Shown here: one piece after another, positions 1 to 11,006 of the stretch
How positions within the stretch are numbered: the stretch's first letter is position 1
How the letters are laid out: every line of letters starts with the position of its first letter
Origin: Comamonas testosteroni
GTDB taxonomy: Bacteria; Pseudomonadota; Gammaproteobacteria; Burkholderiales; Burkholderiaceae_C
Length of the DNA: 64,000 bases
Direction of reading: 5' to 3'
Assembly (NCBI RefSeq): GCF_014076415.1
Contig: NZ_CP043568.1
Location: 1-64,000 of the forward strand
The notes under the pieces: generated by a model
Database searches by the model: none
Told to the model about the DNA's origin: nothing
The model's input: the letters and a program-made list of their open reading frames with translations, nothing else
Translations under genes and position numbers: made by a program

Positions 1-1407
1 ATGACAGAGGAACCAACCAATGATGCAGGCCAGGCCCTGTGGCAGGTCTGCGTTGAGCAACTGGGTCAGGAGCTGCCAGAGCAGCAATTCAACACCTGGA
101 TCAAGCCGCTGACGGCACTCGTTGCAGAAGATTTTTCCAAGGTCACCGTCTATGTGGCCAACCGCTTCAAGCTGGACTGGATCCGTGCCCAGTATGCGGG
201 TCGCATCTCCGCCATGCTGGAGTCGCTCTACGGCCAACCCGTCACCCTTGAGTTAGCACTTGCTCAGCGTGAAAGCGTTGTACGTACTTATGTGCGCCCT
301 CCGTCATCGACACAGCAGGCTGCACCGCAGACGCACAATGTCGCTGTGCCAACCGTCACCAGCGAAGAGGCCAGCGCACCGGTATTCCGCACCCGGCTGA
401 ACCCGGCTCTCACCTTCGAGACGCTGGTCGAAGGTACGGCCAACCGCATGGCGCGCTCGGCCGCCATGCATGTGGCAGGCTCGCCCGGTCATCTCTACAA
501 CCCGCTGTTCATCTACGGCGGTGTCGGTCTCGGCAAGACCCACCTGGTGCATGCTGTGGGTAACCAGCTGCTCAAGGACAAGCCCGACGCCAAGATTCTC
601 TACATCCATGCCGAGCAGTTCGTCTCGGATGTGGTCAAGGCCTACCAGCGCCGCACCTTCGACGAGTTCAAGGAACGCTACCACTCGCTCGACCTGCTGC
701 TGATCGACGATGTGCAGTTCTTCGCCAACAAGGACCGCACGCAGGAAGAGTTCTTCAATGCCTTCGAGGCCCTGCTGGCCAAGAAGAGCCATATCGTGAT
801 GACGTCCGACACCTATCCCAAGGGTCTGGCCAATATTCACGAGCGCCTGGTCTCGCGCTTCGATTCGGGCCTGACGGTGGCCATCGAGCCGCCCGAGCTG
901 GAAATGCGCGTGGCGATTCTGATCAACAAGGCCCGCGCCGAGAACGCCGACATGCCCGAGGAAGTCGCCTTCTTCGTGGCCAAGAACGTGCGCTCCAACG
1001 TGCGTGAGCTCGAAGGCGCGCTGCGCAAGATCCTGGCCTATTCGCGCTTCAACCAGAAGGAAGTGTCGATCCAGCTGGCCCGCGAGGCGCTGCGCGATCT
1101 GCTCAGTATTCAGAACCGCCAGATTTCTGTGGAAAACATCCAGAAGACGGTGGCTGACTACTACAAGATCAAGGTGGCCGACATGTACAGCAAGAAGCGC
1201 CCGGCCAGCATTGCCCGGCCGCGCCAGATTGCCATGTACCTGGCCAAGGAGCTGACGCAGAAAAGCCTGCCCGAGATCGGCGAGCTGTTCGGCGGCCGCG
1301 ACCACACCACGGTGCTGCACGCCGTACGCAAGATTGCGGGCGAGCGCCAGACCAACACCGAGTTGAACCAGCAGCTGCATGTGCTGGAACAAACGCTCAA
1401 GGGTTAA
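1..1407 (+). CDS. dnaA: Chromosomal replication initiator protein DnaA
   Basis: DnaA binds DnaA boxes at oriC, oligomerises with ATP and opens the origin. The 468-residue product has the usual four-domain layout: N-terminal domain I, a linker near residues 100-130, an AAA+ core with Walker A GGVGLGKT (173-180) and Walker [10 protein letters not shown], and a C-terminal DNA-binding domain with the [11 protein letters not shown] signature. Length is normal for the family. The window opens on its ATG, so its promoter and any upstream origin cannot be seen. The stop codon touches a short repeat at 1407-1458, and dnaN follows on the same strand. Confidence 0.98.
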   Translation: MTEEPTNDAGQALWQVCVEQLGQELPEQQFNTWIKPLTALVAEDFSKVTVYVANRFKLDWIRAQYAGRISAMLESLYGQPVTLELALAQRESVVRTYVRPPSSTQQAAPQTHNVAVPTVTSEEASAPVFRTRLNPALTFETLVEGTANRMARSAAMHVAGSPGHLYNPLFIYGGVGLGKTHLVHAVGNQLLKDKPDAKILYIHAEQFVSDVVKAYQRRTFDEFKERYHSLDLLLIDDVQFFANKDRTQEEFFNAFEALLAKKSHIVMTSDTYPKGLANIHERLVSRFDSGLTVAIEPPELEMRVAILINKARAENADMPEEVAFFVAKNVRSNVRELEGALRKILAYSRFNQKEVSIQLAREALRDLLSIQNRQISVENIQKTVADYYKIKVADMYSKKRPASIARPRQIAMYLAKELTQKSLPEIGELFGGRDHTTVLHAVRKIAGERQTNTELNQQLHVLEQTLKG

Positions 1408-1458
1408 GAGCGTGTTCACGATCTCCTCGCGCCGACGTAGAGACCTTGAGCACGCTCT
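1407..1458. repeat. Short MITE-like inverted repeat after dnaA
   Basis: The ends form an imperfect 19-bp inverted repeat: AGAGCGTGTTCACGATCTC on the left and, reverse-complemented, AGAGCGTGCTCAAGGTCTC on the right. Sixteen of 19 positions match. The left end plus the following CTCGCGCCG matches the left end of the 325-bp element at 62099-62423, and the right end keeps its CGTAGAGA. It therefore looks like an internally deleted relative. It can fold into a stem directly after dnaA, but the expected T-run is absent, so a terminator role is unproven. Confidence 0.6.
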
Positions 1459-1589
1459 AAAAAACTCCCCCATGAATGTCACTCACACAGGGCAAAATGG
1501 GGAATTCACGCGGCATGAGGGAGCGTCCGCCCTGCCCTGCGGACGCCGCCGCGTCAAAACATATGCGCACTTAAATCACTGAGGTTGAC

Positions 1590-2711
1590 ATGATCGTCCT
1601 GAAAGCCACACAAGACAAAGTTCTCGCGGTCCTGCAATCGGTGGCCGGCATTGTCGAGCGCCGCCACACGCTGCCCATTCTGGCCAATGTGCTGATCAAG
1701 AAGACGGGCAATGCGCTGCAGCTGACAACCAGCGACCTGGAAATCCAGATCCGCACCACGGCCGAGCTGGGCGGCGACGCCGGCGACTTCACCACCACCA
1801 TCGGTGCCCGCAAGCTGATCGACATCCTGAAGACCATGCCCGGCGACCAGACCGTGAGCCTGGAGACGCAGCAGTCCAAGATGATTCTCAAGGGCGGCAA
1901 GAGCCGCTTCACGCTGCAGACCCTGCCCGCCGAAGACTTCCCGCTGGTGCAGGAATCGGCCGCCTTCGGTCCCGCCTTCAGCGTGCCGCAGAAGGTGCTC
2001 AAGGACCTGCTGGGCCAGGTCTCCTTTGCCATGGCCGTGCAGGACATCCGCTACTACCTGAACGGCATTCTGTTCGTCGCCGAAGGCAACACCCTGAGCC
2101 TGGTGGCCACCGACGGCCACCGCCTGGCCTGGGCCAGCGCCACGCTGGATGTGGAAGTGCCCATCAAGCAGGAAGTGATTCTGCCGCGCAAGACCGTGCT
2201 GGAGCTGCAGCGCCTGCTGTCGGACGCCAGCGGCGAGAACCAGCCCGTCATCGAGATGCAGTTTGCCAACAACCAGGCCAAGTTCACCTTTGGCGGCATG
2301 GAGTTCGTGACCAAGCTGGTCGAAGGCAAGTTCCCCGACTACAACCGCGTCATCCCGCGCAACCACACCAACAGCGTGACTCTGGGCCGCGCCCCGCTGC
2401 TGGCATCGCTGCAGCGCACGGCCATCATGACCAGCGACAAGTTCAAGGGCGTGCGTCTGTCGGTCGAACCCGGCACCCTGCGCGTGGCGTCGAACAACGC
2501 CGAGCAGGAAGAGGCCATGGACGAACTCGATATCGACTACGGTGGCGACACCATCGAGATCGGCTTCAACGTGACCTACCTGATCGATGTGCTCACCAAT
2601 ATGAGCCAGGACATGGTCAAGATCGATCTGCAGGACGGCAACAGCTCGGCGCTGGTCACCATCCCCGAGAACGAAAGCTTCAAGTACGTCGTGATGCCCA
2701 TGCGCATCTGA
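1590..2711 (+). CDS. dnaN: DNA polymerase III beta subunit (sliding clamp)
   Basis: Forms the ring clamp that tethers the replicase to DNA. The 373-residue product starts MIVLKATQDKVLAVLQSVAGIV and ends with the typical clamp C-terminus YVVMPMRI. The three-domain length is normal. A GAGG ribosome-binding site sits just before the ATG. It lies between dnaA and gyrB in the common bacterial order. The 180-bp gap from dnaA contains the short repeat. Confidence 0.98.
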   Translation: MIVLKATQDKVLAVLQSVAGIVERRHTLPILANVLIKKTGNALQLTTSDLEIQIRTTAELGGDAGDFTTTIGARKLIDILKTMPGDQTVSLETQQSKMILKGGKSRFTLQTLPAEDFPLVQESAAFGPAFSVPQKVLKDLLGQVSFAMAVQDIRYYLNGILFVAEGNTLSLVATDGHRLAWASATLDVEVPIKQEVILPRKTVLELQRLLSDASGENQPVIEMQFANNQAKFTFGGMEFVTKLVEGKFPDYNRVIPRNHTNSVTLGRAPLLASLQRTAIMTSDKFKGVRLSVEPGTLRVASNNAEQEEAMDELDIDYGGDTIEIGFNVTYLIDVLTNMSQDMVKIDLQDGNSSALVTIPENESFKYVVMPMRI

Positions 2712-2738
2712 GTGAACCGAACGCAGCCAGCCATTTCA

Positions 2739-2791
2739 TTGCCTGAAATAACAGGAGCAGCTACTGCTCGTCCTGTAATGATTTCAGGCAA
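2739..2791. promoter_or_regulatory. Long hairpin in the dnaN-gyrB gap
   Basis: TTGCCTGAAAT at the left end and ATTTCAGGCAA at the right end pair perfectly over 11 bp. Inside them ACAGGA pairs with TCCTGT and GCAG with CTGC, giving a long, nearly continuous stem. It ends 68 bp before the gyrB start and has no following T-run. It could be an RNA structure in the gyrB leader or a protein-binding palindrome; I cannot decide which. Confidence 0.5.
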
Positions 2792-2844
2792 GTATTCATT
2801 TGAAAGTTATGCAGGTCAGGCGCCAACAGCTCCTGACCTTGTAG

Positions 2845-5426
<2,582 letters not shown>

Positions 5427-5427
<1 letters not shown>

Positions 5428-5924
5428 TGTCCTCGGGCGACGTGGGTACCAGTATGGATCAGGATTCGCAGGAGGCGCATGCACTGCCTCCCATGCCTTT
5501 TGTTGAAGACTATCTGCCGGCGCTGCTAGCGCAGGCCAGCAAGCTAATTTCAGCTGAATTCCATACCGTGGTCGAGGCCGAGGGCTTCTCAATCACCGAG
5601 TGGCGAATCCTCGCCTCGCTGACAGGCACCTCCGGCATCAGCACCGGCCGCCTGGCGCAGATCTCGGTCAGCAAGCAACCAACCGTCACACGCCTTCTTG
5701 ATCGCATGGAAGCCAAGGGCTATGTGGAGCGCTTCGCGCACGACACCGACCGGCGCCTCACCATGGTGCGTATTGCGCCAGCCGGCCAGACTATTGTGGC
5801 CGACCTGATCCGCAAGGCCAAGGAGCACGAGCTGCGAGTGCTGCAGCCCTTCGGCCTCAAGCGCGCCGAAGCGCTCAAGGTCACGCTACGGCGCATCATC
5901 GAACTACACCTGCCTCCAGGCTGA
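5427..5924 (+). CDS. MarR family transcriptional regulator
   Basis: A winged-helix regulator of about 165 residues with the MarR core: TEWRILASLTG, GRLAQISVSKQPTVTRLLDRM for the recognition helix, and GYVERFAHDTDRRLTMVRI for the wing. MarR proteins usually repress nearby operons until an aromatic acid or CoA ligand binds. The first ATG overlaps the gyrB stop; a second in-frame ATG at 5454 (MDQDSQ) is possible, and neither has a strong ribosome-binding site. It is convergent with the catabolic operon, sharing the hairpin at 5927-5948, and is the likely local regulator of that operon. That role is inferred from position. Confidence 0.9.
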
Positions 5925-5926
5925 GA

Positions 5927-5948
5927 GGCGGATTCACTTCAATCCGCC
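5927..5948. terminator. Hairpin between convergent marR-like and tctC genes
   Basis: GGCGGATT and AATCCGCC form a perfect 8-bp stem with a 6-base loop. It lies between the MarR stop and the last codons of the convergent tctC. No clear T-run follows on either strand, so it is a possible bidirectional terminator only. Confidence 0.45.
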
Positions 5949-6928
5949 TTGATGCCCTGCGTCCTCACGATGGGACCGAACAACGCCGCTTCCTCGCCGA
6001 CCATGGCCGTCAGTTCAGCTGGCGACAGCGTCATTGGTTCGGCTCCGACCTCTGCAAACCGGGCTTTGATGACAGGCTGCGCGAGCAGCCTGTTCAGTTC
6101 GCGGTTCATGCGCATCACATGGGCCGCCGGCATCGCTGCTGGCGCATAGACCGCAAACGGCGTGTCCACGTAGACTTTGCCAAAACCCGCCTCTTCAATC
6201 GTGGACACATCGGCAGCATAGGATGGCCGGCGCCGGCTTGCCACGGCCAGCAGCTTGAGCTTGCCGGCCTTTACGCTGGGAAATACCGTGCCCGGCACCA
6301 GCGCATAGTCGACCTGGCCGGCCATCACGCTTTGGATTGCCGGCGCTGCCCCCCGATAGGGAATGTGTGCCGCGGAGATGCCCGCCGCCTGCTTGAACAG
6401 CTCACCGCCCACATGCGGCGTGGTGCCGTTGCCGGCAGATCCGTAGCTGAGCTTGCCGGGGTTGGCCTTCGCATAGGCCACGAATTCGGCCAACGTGTCC
6501 GGCGCCAGCGTCGGCCGCGTCACCAAAAACAACTGGGTATTGGCCAGTAGCGCCACATGCTGCAGGTCCTTAGCAGGCTGGATCGGCATACGCTCGAACA
6601 TCAACGGATTGACCGATTCCAGCGTGGTCACGTTGACCAGGAAGGTGCGTCCATCGCTGCCGTTGCGTGCCACCTCCACTGCGGCGACATTACCGCTGGC
6701 ACCGCTACGGTTGTCGATAATCACAGGCTGACCCAGCGCTTCGCTCAGTTGAGGCACCAGCAGGCGCATCAGCACATCAGCCAACCCTCCCGGAGGAAAA
6801 GCCACAACAAAGCGTACGGGCTTGCCGGGCCATGCAGCCTGGGCCAGCGCCGGAGTGCCGATCATGGTCATGGCCCCCGCCAAGGCCAGCAGATCTCGGC
6901 GGCGCGGATAGTGAAAACGTGAGGCCAT
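5939..6928 (-). CDS. Bug/TctC-family tripartite tricarboxylate transporter substrate-binding protein
   Basis: Periplasmic binding protein of about 329 residues. The N-terminus has twin arginines before a hydrophobic stretch (RRRDLLALAGAMTMIGTPALA), then the family start WPGKPVRFVVAFPPGG and the YGSAGNGTTPHVGGELF block. Such proteins bind carboxylates for TctAB transporters. AGGAG lies 9 bp before the ATG at 6928; the TTG upstream is not needed. It is the last gene of the leftward catabolic operon. No TctA or TctB membrane gene is present in the window, so its partner is elsewhere or it acts as a sensor. Confidence 0.92.
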   Translation of the reverse strand: MASRFHYPRRRDLLALAGAMTMIGTPALAQAAWPGKPVRFVVAFPPGGLADVLMRLLVPQLSEALGQPVIIDNRSGASGNVAAVEVARNGSDGRTFLVNVTTLESVNPLMFERMPIQPAKDLQHVALLANTQLFLVTRPTLAPDTLAEFVAYAKANPGKLSYGSAGNGTTPHVGGELFKQAAGISAAHIPYRGAAPAIQSVMAGQVDYALVPGTVFPSVKAGKLKLLAVASRRRPSYAADVSTIEEAGFGKVYVDTPFAVYAPAAMPAAHVMRMNRELNRLLAQPVIKARFAEVGAEPMTLSPAELTAMVGEEAALFGPIVRTQGIKAD

Positions 6929-6950
6929 CAATATGCTCCTGGAAATGGTC

Positions 6951-7679
6951 CTACAGCGCCAGGCTGCCGATGCTGGTGCCGCCGCAAACGTAGAGCACCT
7001 GGCCGGTCACGAAGCTGTTGGCAGCATCGGCAAAGAAGCCGACGGCGCGTGCCACGTCGGCCGACTCGCCTAGCCGGCGTACGGGCACCGAGGCGGCGAG
7101 CTGGCGCTCGCGGTCGCTGCCCTGCTCCACCACGTCGTAGAACATGTCGGTGCGGATGGGCCCGGGTGCGACTACGTTGACGGTGATGCCCTCGGGCGCC
7201 AGCTCCAGCGCCCAGGTGCGCGCCATGCCCTGCATGCCGGCCTTGGTGGCCGAGTAGCTGGTGCGCGTGGCCAGGCCCAGCGCGGCGCGCGACGACAGCA
7301 GCACGACGCGGCCGAACCGACGCGCGCGCATGGCCGGCAGCGCCGCCTGCAGCATCTGCACAGCGCAGCCCAGGTGCAGGTCGACCAGCGCATCCAGGTC
7401 GCCGAGCTTCACGTCGGGCAGCAGCGCGGCGCGGATCACACCGGCGTTGTGCACGATGGTGGTGACCTCGTGCCGCCGCACCATGGCCTGCACGGCCTCG
7501 GCCGTGGCGGCGCGGTCGGCCAGGTCGACCTCGATACTGTGCAGCCGGGGGTGGTCGATCTCGGTGCGCCGCCGCGCCAGCGAGACGACTTCGTAGCCCT
7601 GCTCCAGCAGTTGTTCACAGATGACCTTTCCGATGCCGGCGCTGCCGCCCGTCACCGCCGCAACCTTGTTGGGTTTCAT
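6951..7679 (-). CDS. Short-chain dehydrogenase/reductase (SDR)
   Basis: Classical SDR of 242 residues with the cofactor motif TGGSAGIGK near the N-terminus, NAG, and the catalytic SYSATK (Tyr-x-x-x-Lys). It probably oxidises a hydroxyacyl intermediate or reduces its keto form with NAD(P). The ATG at 7679 overlaps the stop of the upstream cyclase (ATGA), showing translational coupling. The long upstream reading frame extension is out of the real start. Substrate unknown; an aromatic-pathway intermediate is inferred from the operon. Confidence 0.9.
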   Translation of the reverse strand: MKPNKVAAVTGGSAGIGKVICEQLLEQGYEVVSLARRRTEIDHPRLHSIEVDLADRAATAEAVQAMVRRHEVTTIVHNAGVIRAALLPDVKLGDLDALVDLHLGCAVQMLQAALPAMRARRFGRVVLLSSRAALGLATRTSYSATKAGMQGMARTWALELAPEGITVNVVAPGPIRTDMFYDVVEQGSDRERQLAASVPVRRLGESADVARAVGFFADAANSFVTGQVLYVCGGTSIGSLAL

Positions 7680-8482
7680 GTCTTGCCCTCCACCAGTGCC
7701 AGCACGCGCAGCGGGCTGCCGCTGCCGTTCTCGATCTTCAGCGGTGCCGCCACCACCAGCGCGCCGGTGGGCGGCAACTGGTCGAGATTGGTAAGGCACT
7801 GCAGGCCGTACTTGCCGGCGCCGTGCATCAGCGAATGGCAGGGGTACGGCGGGCGCAGGTGGTAGCCCTGGCCGGCGTCCGTGCCTATGGATTCGGTGCC
7901 GAAGCCCAGCACGCCGCGCTGCTCGACCAGGAAGCGCACGGCCTCTGTGTCCGGCCCCGGCGTGTGCTGGCCGCTGGCGTCGAAGTTCTGGAAGGCCTCG
8001 GCATCGCGCGCCTGCGACCAGCGCCGCGCCCAGTCGGTGCGCATCAGCACCCAGTGGCCCTCGGGGATGCGGCCGTGCGCGGCCTCGAAGCGCTCGATGT
8101 CGGCCACGCCCATCAGGTAGTCGGGGTCGGCCGACGCCTGGGCGCTGCAGTCGATCACGCAGGCCGGCGCGATGAAGTGCTGCGGCGGGATGTTGTCCAC
8201 CGCGTTGTTGGGCAGGTCGCGGCCCGAGATCCAGTGGATGGGCGCGTCGAAGTGCGTGCCCGTATGCTCGCCGCAGGAGAAGTTGTTCCAGTACCAGCCG
8301 GGGCCGCGCTCGTCGTAGGCCGAGATCTGCTCGATGCGGAAGGGCTGGCACTGGCCCATCTCGGGCGGCAGCGCGATGGCGGGGAAGTCGGGGCTCAGCG
8401 TCTGCGTCAGGTCGACGATGCGGATGCGGCCAGTGGCGAGGGCGAGCGCCATGCCGCCGAGGAGTTCGAGGGGGGTCTGCAT
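7676..8482 (-). CDS. Cyclase family protein (kynurenine formamidase-like metal hydrolase)
   Basis: 268-residue member of the cyclase/KynB family, whose members hydrolyse formamides, lactams or related bonds with a bound metal. The family metal motif is visible as GEHTGTHFDAPIHW (H-x-GTH-x-D-x-P-x-H). The start at 8482 has GGAGG at good spacing and removes a 26-residue artificial extension. Its stop overlaps the next SDR. In an operon for an indolic substrate, a formamidase-like step would fit, but this is inference. Confidence 0.88.
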   Translation of the reverse strand: MQTPLELLGGMALALATGRIRIVDLTQTLSPDFPAIALPPEMGQCQPFRIEQISAYDERGPGWYWNNFSCGEHTGTHFDAPIHWISGRDLPNNAVDNIPPQHFIAPACVIDCSAQASADPDYLMGVADIERFEAAHGRIPEGHWVLMRTDWARRWSQARDAEAFQNFDASGQHTPGPDTEAVRFLVEQRGVLGFGTESIGTDAGQGYHLRPPYPCHSLMHGAGKYGLQCLTNLDQLPPTGALVVAAPLKIENGSGSPLRVLALVEGKT

Positions 8483-8483
8483 G

Positions 8484-9737
8484 TCAATATCCTCCGGCGG
8501 CGATTTCGCGCTCCAGTACCTTGGGGTTGTGGCGCCAGCGCTCCAGCCATTCCTGGGCAACGTCGCCGGGGTAGATGTCTTCCACGCCGTCCTTCAGCGC
8601 CTTCACGATGGCCGAGGCCAGCGCGGCCGGCGCCAGCTTCGGCGGCGGCAGGTTCTGGTTCCATTCGTCGTCGATGGGGCCGGGAAAGACGTTGACCACG
8701 CGGATTCCCGCCGCCCGCATCTCGGCGCGCAGGCACTGCGCCAGCGACAGCGCCGCAGCCTTGGAGGCCGAGAAGGTGCCGTGCGGCGGGAAGTTGGCCA
8801 GCGCATAGATCGACAGCAGATTGACCCAGGCCGTGGCATGCGTAGCGCCGTCGGCCGCACGGCCCTTGAGCGCCGGGCCGAAGCACTGCGCCAGCCGCAG
8901 CAGGCCGAGGTAGTTGACCTCCATCTCGGCCTTGGCCACGTCGGTGCCGCGCCGCGCCGCGATGCCGAAGCCGCGGTGCAGCTCGGCGGTGTTGACCACG
9001 ATGTCGACCTTGCCGCCGATCTGGCCGGCCAGGGTGCTGACCGAGCGCTCGTCGGTCACGTCCAGCGGCACCAGCGCGACCTGCGGCAGGGCTGCCAGCT
9101 CCGCCAGGCCCGGTAGCTTTTTCCAGGGCTCGGCGTGGCCCACCCAGACGAGGTCGGCACCGGCCTTGACCATGGCATGGGCCACGGCCTGGCCGGTGGC
9201 GGACTTGCCGTCCGTCACCAGCACCTTGCGGTACTTGGGGTCGCTGGCCATCTCGCGCAGCATGGGGTCGTCAGCCATGTTCTCCGTTCCTTTCTCGGGG
9301 TATCCGATCAGCACCGCCTGGCCGGCGCGGTCGAGCCGCGCGCCGACACGCACGCGCGCCGGGGCCTCGCCCACCTCGCCATGCAGGTGCACCATGACGC
9401 TGGGGCCTGCGTCGAGCCGCACCATGCCCAGGCGCCAGGGCAGGCGCTCGCGGAAATACAGGTCGTTGCTGTGGGCCAGCGTGGTCATGGCCAGCAGCTC
9501 GCCTGCGCCGCTTTGCGGCCGCCACGGCAGATCGGGCGACAGGCAGCGGTGGCAGGCCTCGCGCGGCGGGTATTGCACGGCACCGCAGTCGGCGCAGACC
9601 TGCAGCGCGAAGCGGCCTTCGGCCGCCGCAGCGGTGAGGCCCAGCGCCACACGGCCGCGCGCGGCTGGCGGCAGGTTGATCTGCGGGGTGCGCAGCACCG
9701 GGTTCTTGCGCGGGGGCTTGATGAAGGGCATGGTCAT
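8484..9737 (-). CDS. Fusion protein: DUF35 zinc ribbon/OB-fold domain plus SDR
   Basis: About 417 residues. The first ~150 carry a DUF35-type acyl-CoA-associated domain: CADCGAVQYPPREACHRC gives the zinc-ribbon cysteines, followed by an OB-fold-like stretch. After a short linker the rest is an SDR-like fold with FSASKAAALSLAQ near the active site and NVFPGPIDDEW. The nucleotide motif is non-classical (TDGKSATGQAVA). DUF35 proteins normally partner thiolase-like enzymes such as Ltp2, and the neighbour at 9826-11004 is such a thiolase. GGAGG precedes the ATG. The stop lies 1 bp from the cyclase start. Confidence 0.85.
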   Translation of the reverse strand: MTMPFIKPPRKNPVLRTPQINLPPAARGRVALGLTAAAAEGRFALQVCADCGAVQYPPREACHRCLSPDLPWRPQSGAGELLAMTTLAHSNDLYFRERLPWRLGMVRLDAGPSVMVHLHGEVGEAPARVRVGARLDRAGQAVLIGYPEKGTENMADDPMLREMASDPKYRKVLVTDGKSATGQAVAHAMVKAGADLVWVGHAEPWKKLPGLAELAALPQVALVPLDVTDERSVSTLAGQIGGKVDIVVNTAELHRGFGIAARRGTDVAKAEMEVNYLGLLRLAQCFGPALKGRAADGATHATAWVNLLSIYALANFPPHGTFSASKAAALSLAQCLRAEMRAAGIRVVNVFPGPIDDEWNQNLPPPKLAPAALASAIVKALKDGVEDIYPGDVAQEWLERWRHNPKVLEREIAAGGY

Positions 9738-9825
9738 GGCGCCTCCGCCGGGCCGCCCCAAGGAGAGCGCCGCACCCCCTCGTGGGGCAGCGACCACACG
9801 GAGTGGGGAGCGTGGGGGTCATTTT

Positions 9826-11004
9826 TCATTCGCTTGTCTCCAGGATCACCGCCCCAGTGCACAGGCAGCGGTCGTAGGTCACCATGCCGAAGCCTCCCAC
9901 CAACCCGGTGCGCGCGCCCGCCACGCCGCGCTCGCCGGCCTGGCCGGTGAGCTGGCGCAGAGTCTCCGTCATGCCGAGAAAGCCGCCGGCCGCACCCGCC
10001 TGGCCGCAGGAGAGCTGGCCGCCGCTGGTGTTGTGCGGAAAGTCGCCGGCATGGGTCAGGTCGTGCTCGCGCACGAAGGCCGGGCCCTCGCCCTTGTCGC
10101 AGAAGCCCAGGTCCTCTATCTGCATCATCGCGATCACCGGGTAGTCGTCGTAGGTCTGCAGCAGGTCGATGTCCTGCGGCGCGAAGCCGGCCTGGGCATA
10201 CAGATCGGCGCAGTCCACGCGCCAGCCGCCGCGCAGCATCACCGGGTCGTCGGCATAGGCGTTGTGGCGCTCGATCGCGCCGCGCAGCAGCACGTGAGGC
10301 AGCCCCAGGTCGCGCGCTCGCTCGGGCGCCATCACCAGGAAGGCCTCGGCGCCGGCGCAGGGCATGACGCAGTCGAACAGGTGTATGGGATCGGAGATCG
10401 GCCGCGCCGCCATGTACTCATCGAGAGTCAGCGGCTTCTTGAACAGTGCGTTGGGGTTGCGCAGCGCGTTCGCCCGCTGGGCCACCGCGATGCGGCCGAA
10501 ATCCTCGCGCTGCGCGCCGTAGCGGCGCATATAGCTCGCGGTGATGAAGGCGAACATGGAGTTCGGCCCACCTGCGCCGTAGGGGTAGCTCGCGTCGCGG
10601 GCGAAGTCGCTGAACGCGCCCAGCGTCTGGCGGAACGAATCCACATGGTTGGTGTCGGCCGCCACGCAGGCCACCACCTCGGCGTCACCGCACTGCACGG
10701 CGCGGGCCGCGCGCCGCAGCGCCATCACGCCCGAGGCGCCGCCGGTGGGGATGTGGTCCAGCCAGCGCGGCGACAGGCCCAGGTGCTGGGTCACGCCCAC
10801 GGCCGTGTCGGGCGCCAGCGAGAAGCTGCTGACCGTGAGGCCGTCGATCTGCTCCTTGGCCAGCCCGCTGCCCTGCAGCAGGCCACGCACGGCCTGGCCC
10901 AGGAACCAGTGCGCGCCCCGGATGGAGTAGCGCTCGTAGGGCACGGTGACGGGCACGGCCAGCGCCACGCCCTCGTAGCCCCTGCGTCGGATGTATGCGG
11001 TCAT
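9826..11004 (-). CDS. Thiolase family protein (SCP-x/Ltp2-like)
   Basis: 392-residue thiolase-fold protein related to sterol-carrier/lipid-transfer thiolases. The C-terminal glycine-rich block reads NTSGGQLSCGQAGAAGG, unlike the GHPxGATG of classic degradative thiolases. The usual N-terminal nucleophile region reads PTGGASGVMALRRAA, with no obvious catalytic Cys there. This pattern is closer to DUF35-dependent thiolase-like aldolases. It probably cleaves a C-C bond in a CoA thioester together with the adjacent DUF35-SDR fusion. The start is 2 bp from the next tctC stop. Confidence 0.88.
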   Translation of the reverse strand: MTAYIRRRGYEGVALAVPVTVPYERYSIRGAHWFLGQAVRGLLQGSGLAKEQIDGLTVSSFSLAPDTAVGVTQHLGLSPRWLDHIPTGGASGVMALRRAARAVQCGDAEVVACVAADTNHVDSFRQTLGAFSDFARDASYPYGAGGPNSMFAFITASYMRRYGAQREDFGRIAVAQRANALRNPNALFKKPLTLDEYMAARPISDPIHLFDCVMPCAGAEAFLVMAPERARDLGLPHVLLRGAIERHNAYADDPVMLRGGWRVDCADLYAQAGFAPQDIDLLQTYDDYPVIAMMQIEDLGFCDKGEGPAFVREHDLTHAGDFPHNTSGGQLSCGQAGAAGGFLGMTETLRQLTGQAGERGVAGARTGLVGGFGMVTYDRCLCTGAVILETSE

Positions 11005-11006
11005 GT

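Noticed and set aside
304..1482. 392-residue open frame antisense to dnaA
   Set aside because: A shadow of dnaA codon usage; no domain recognised.
6951..8351. Single 466-residue minus-strand gene
   Set aside because: The SDR part starts at 7679 after the cyclase stop; the N-terminal extension is the wrong frame of the cyclase gene.
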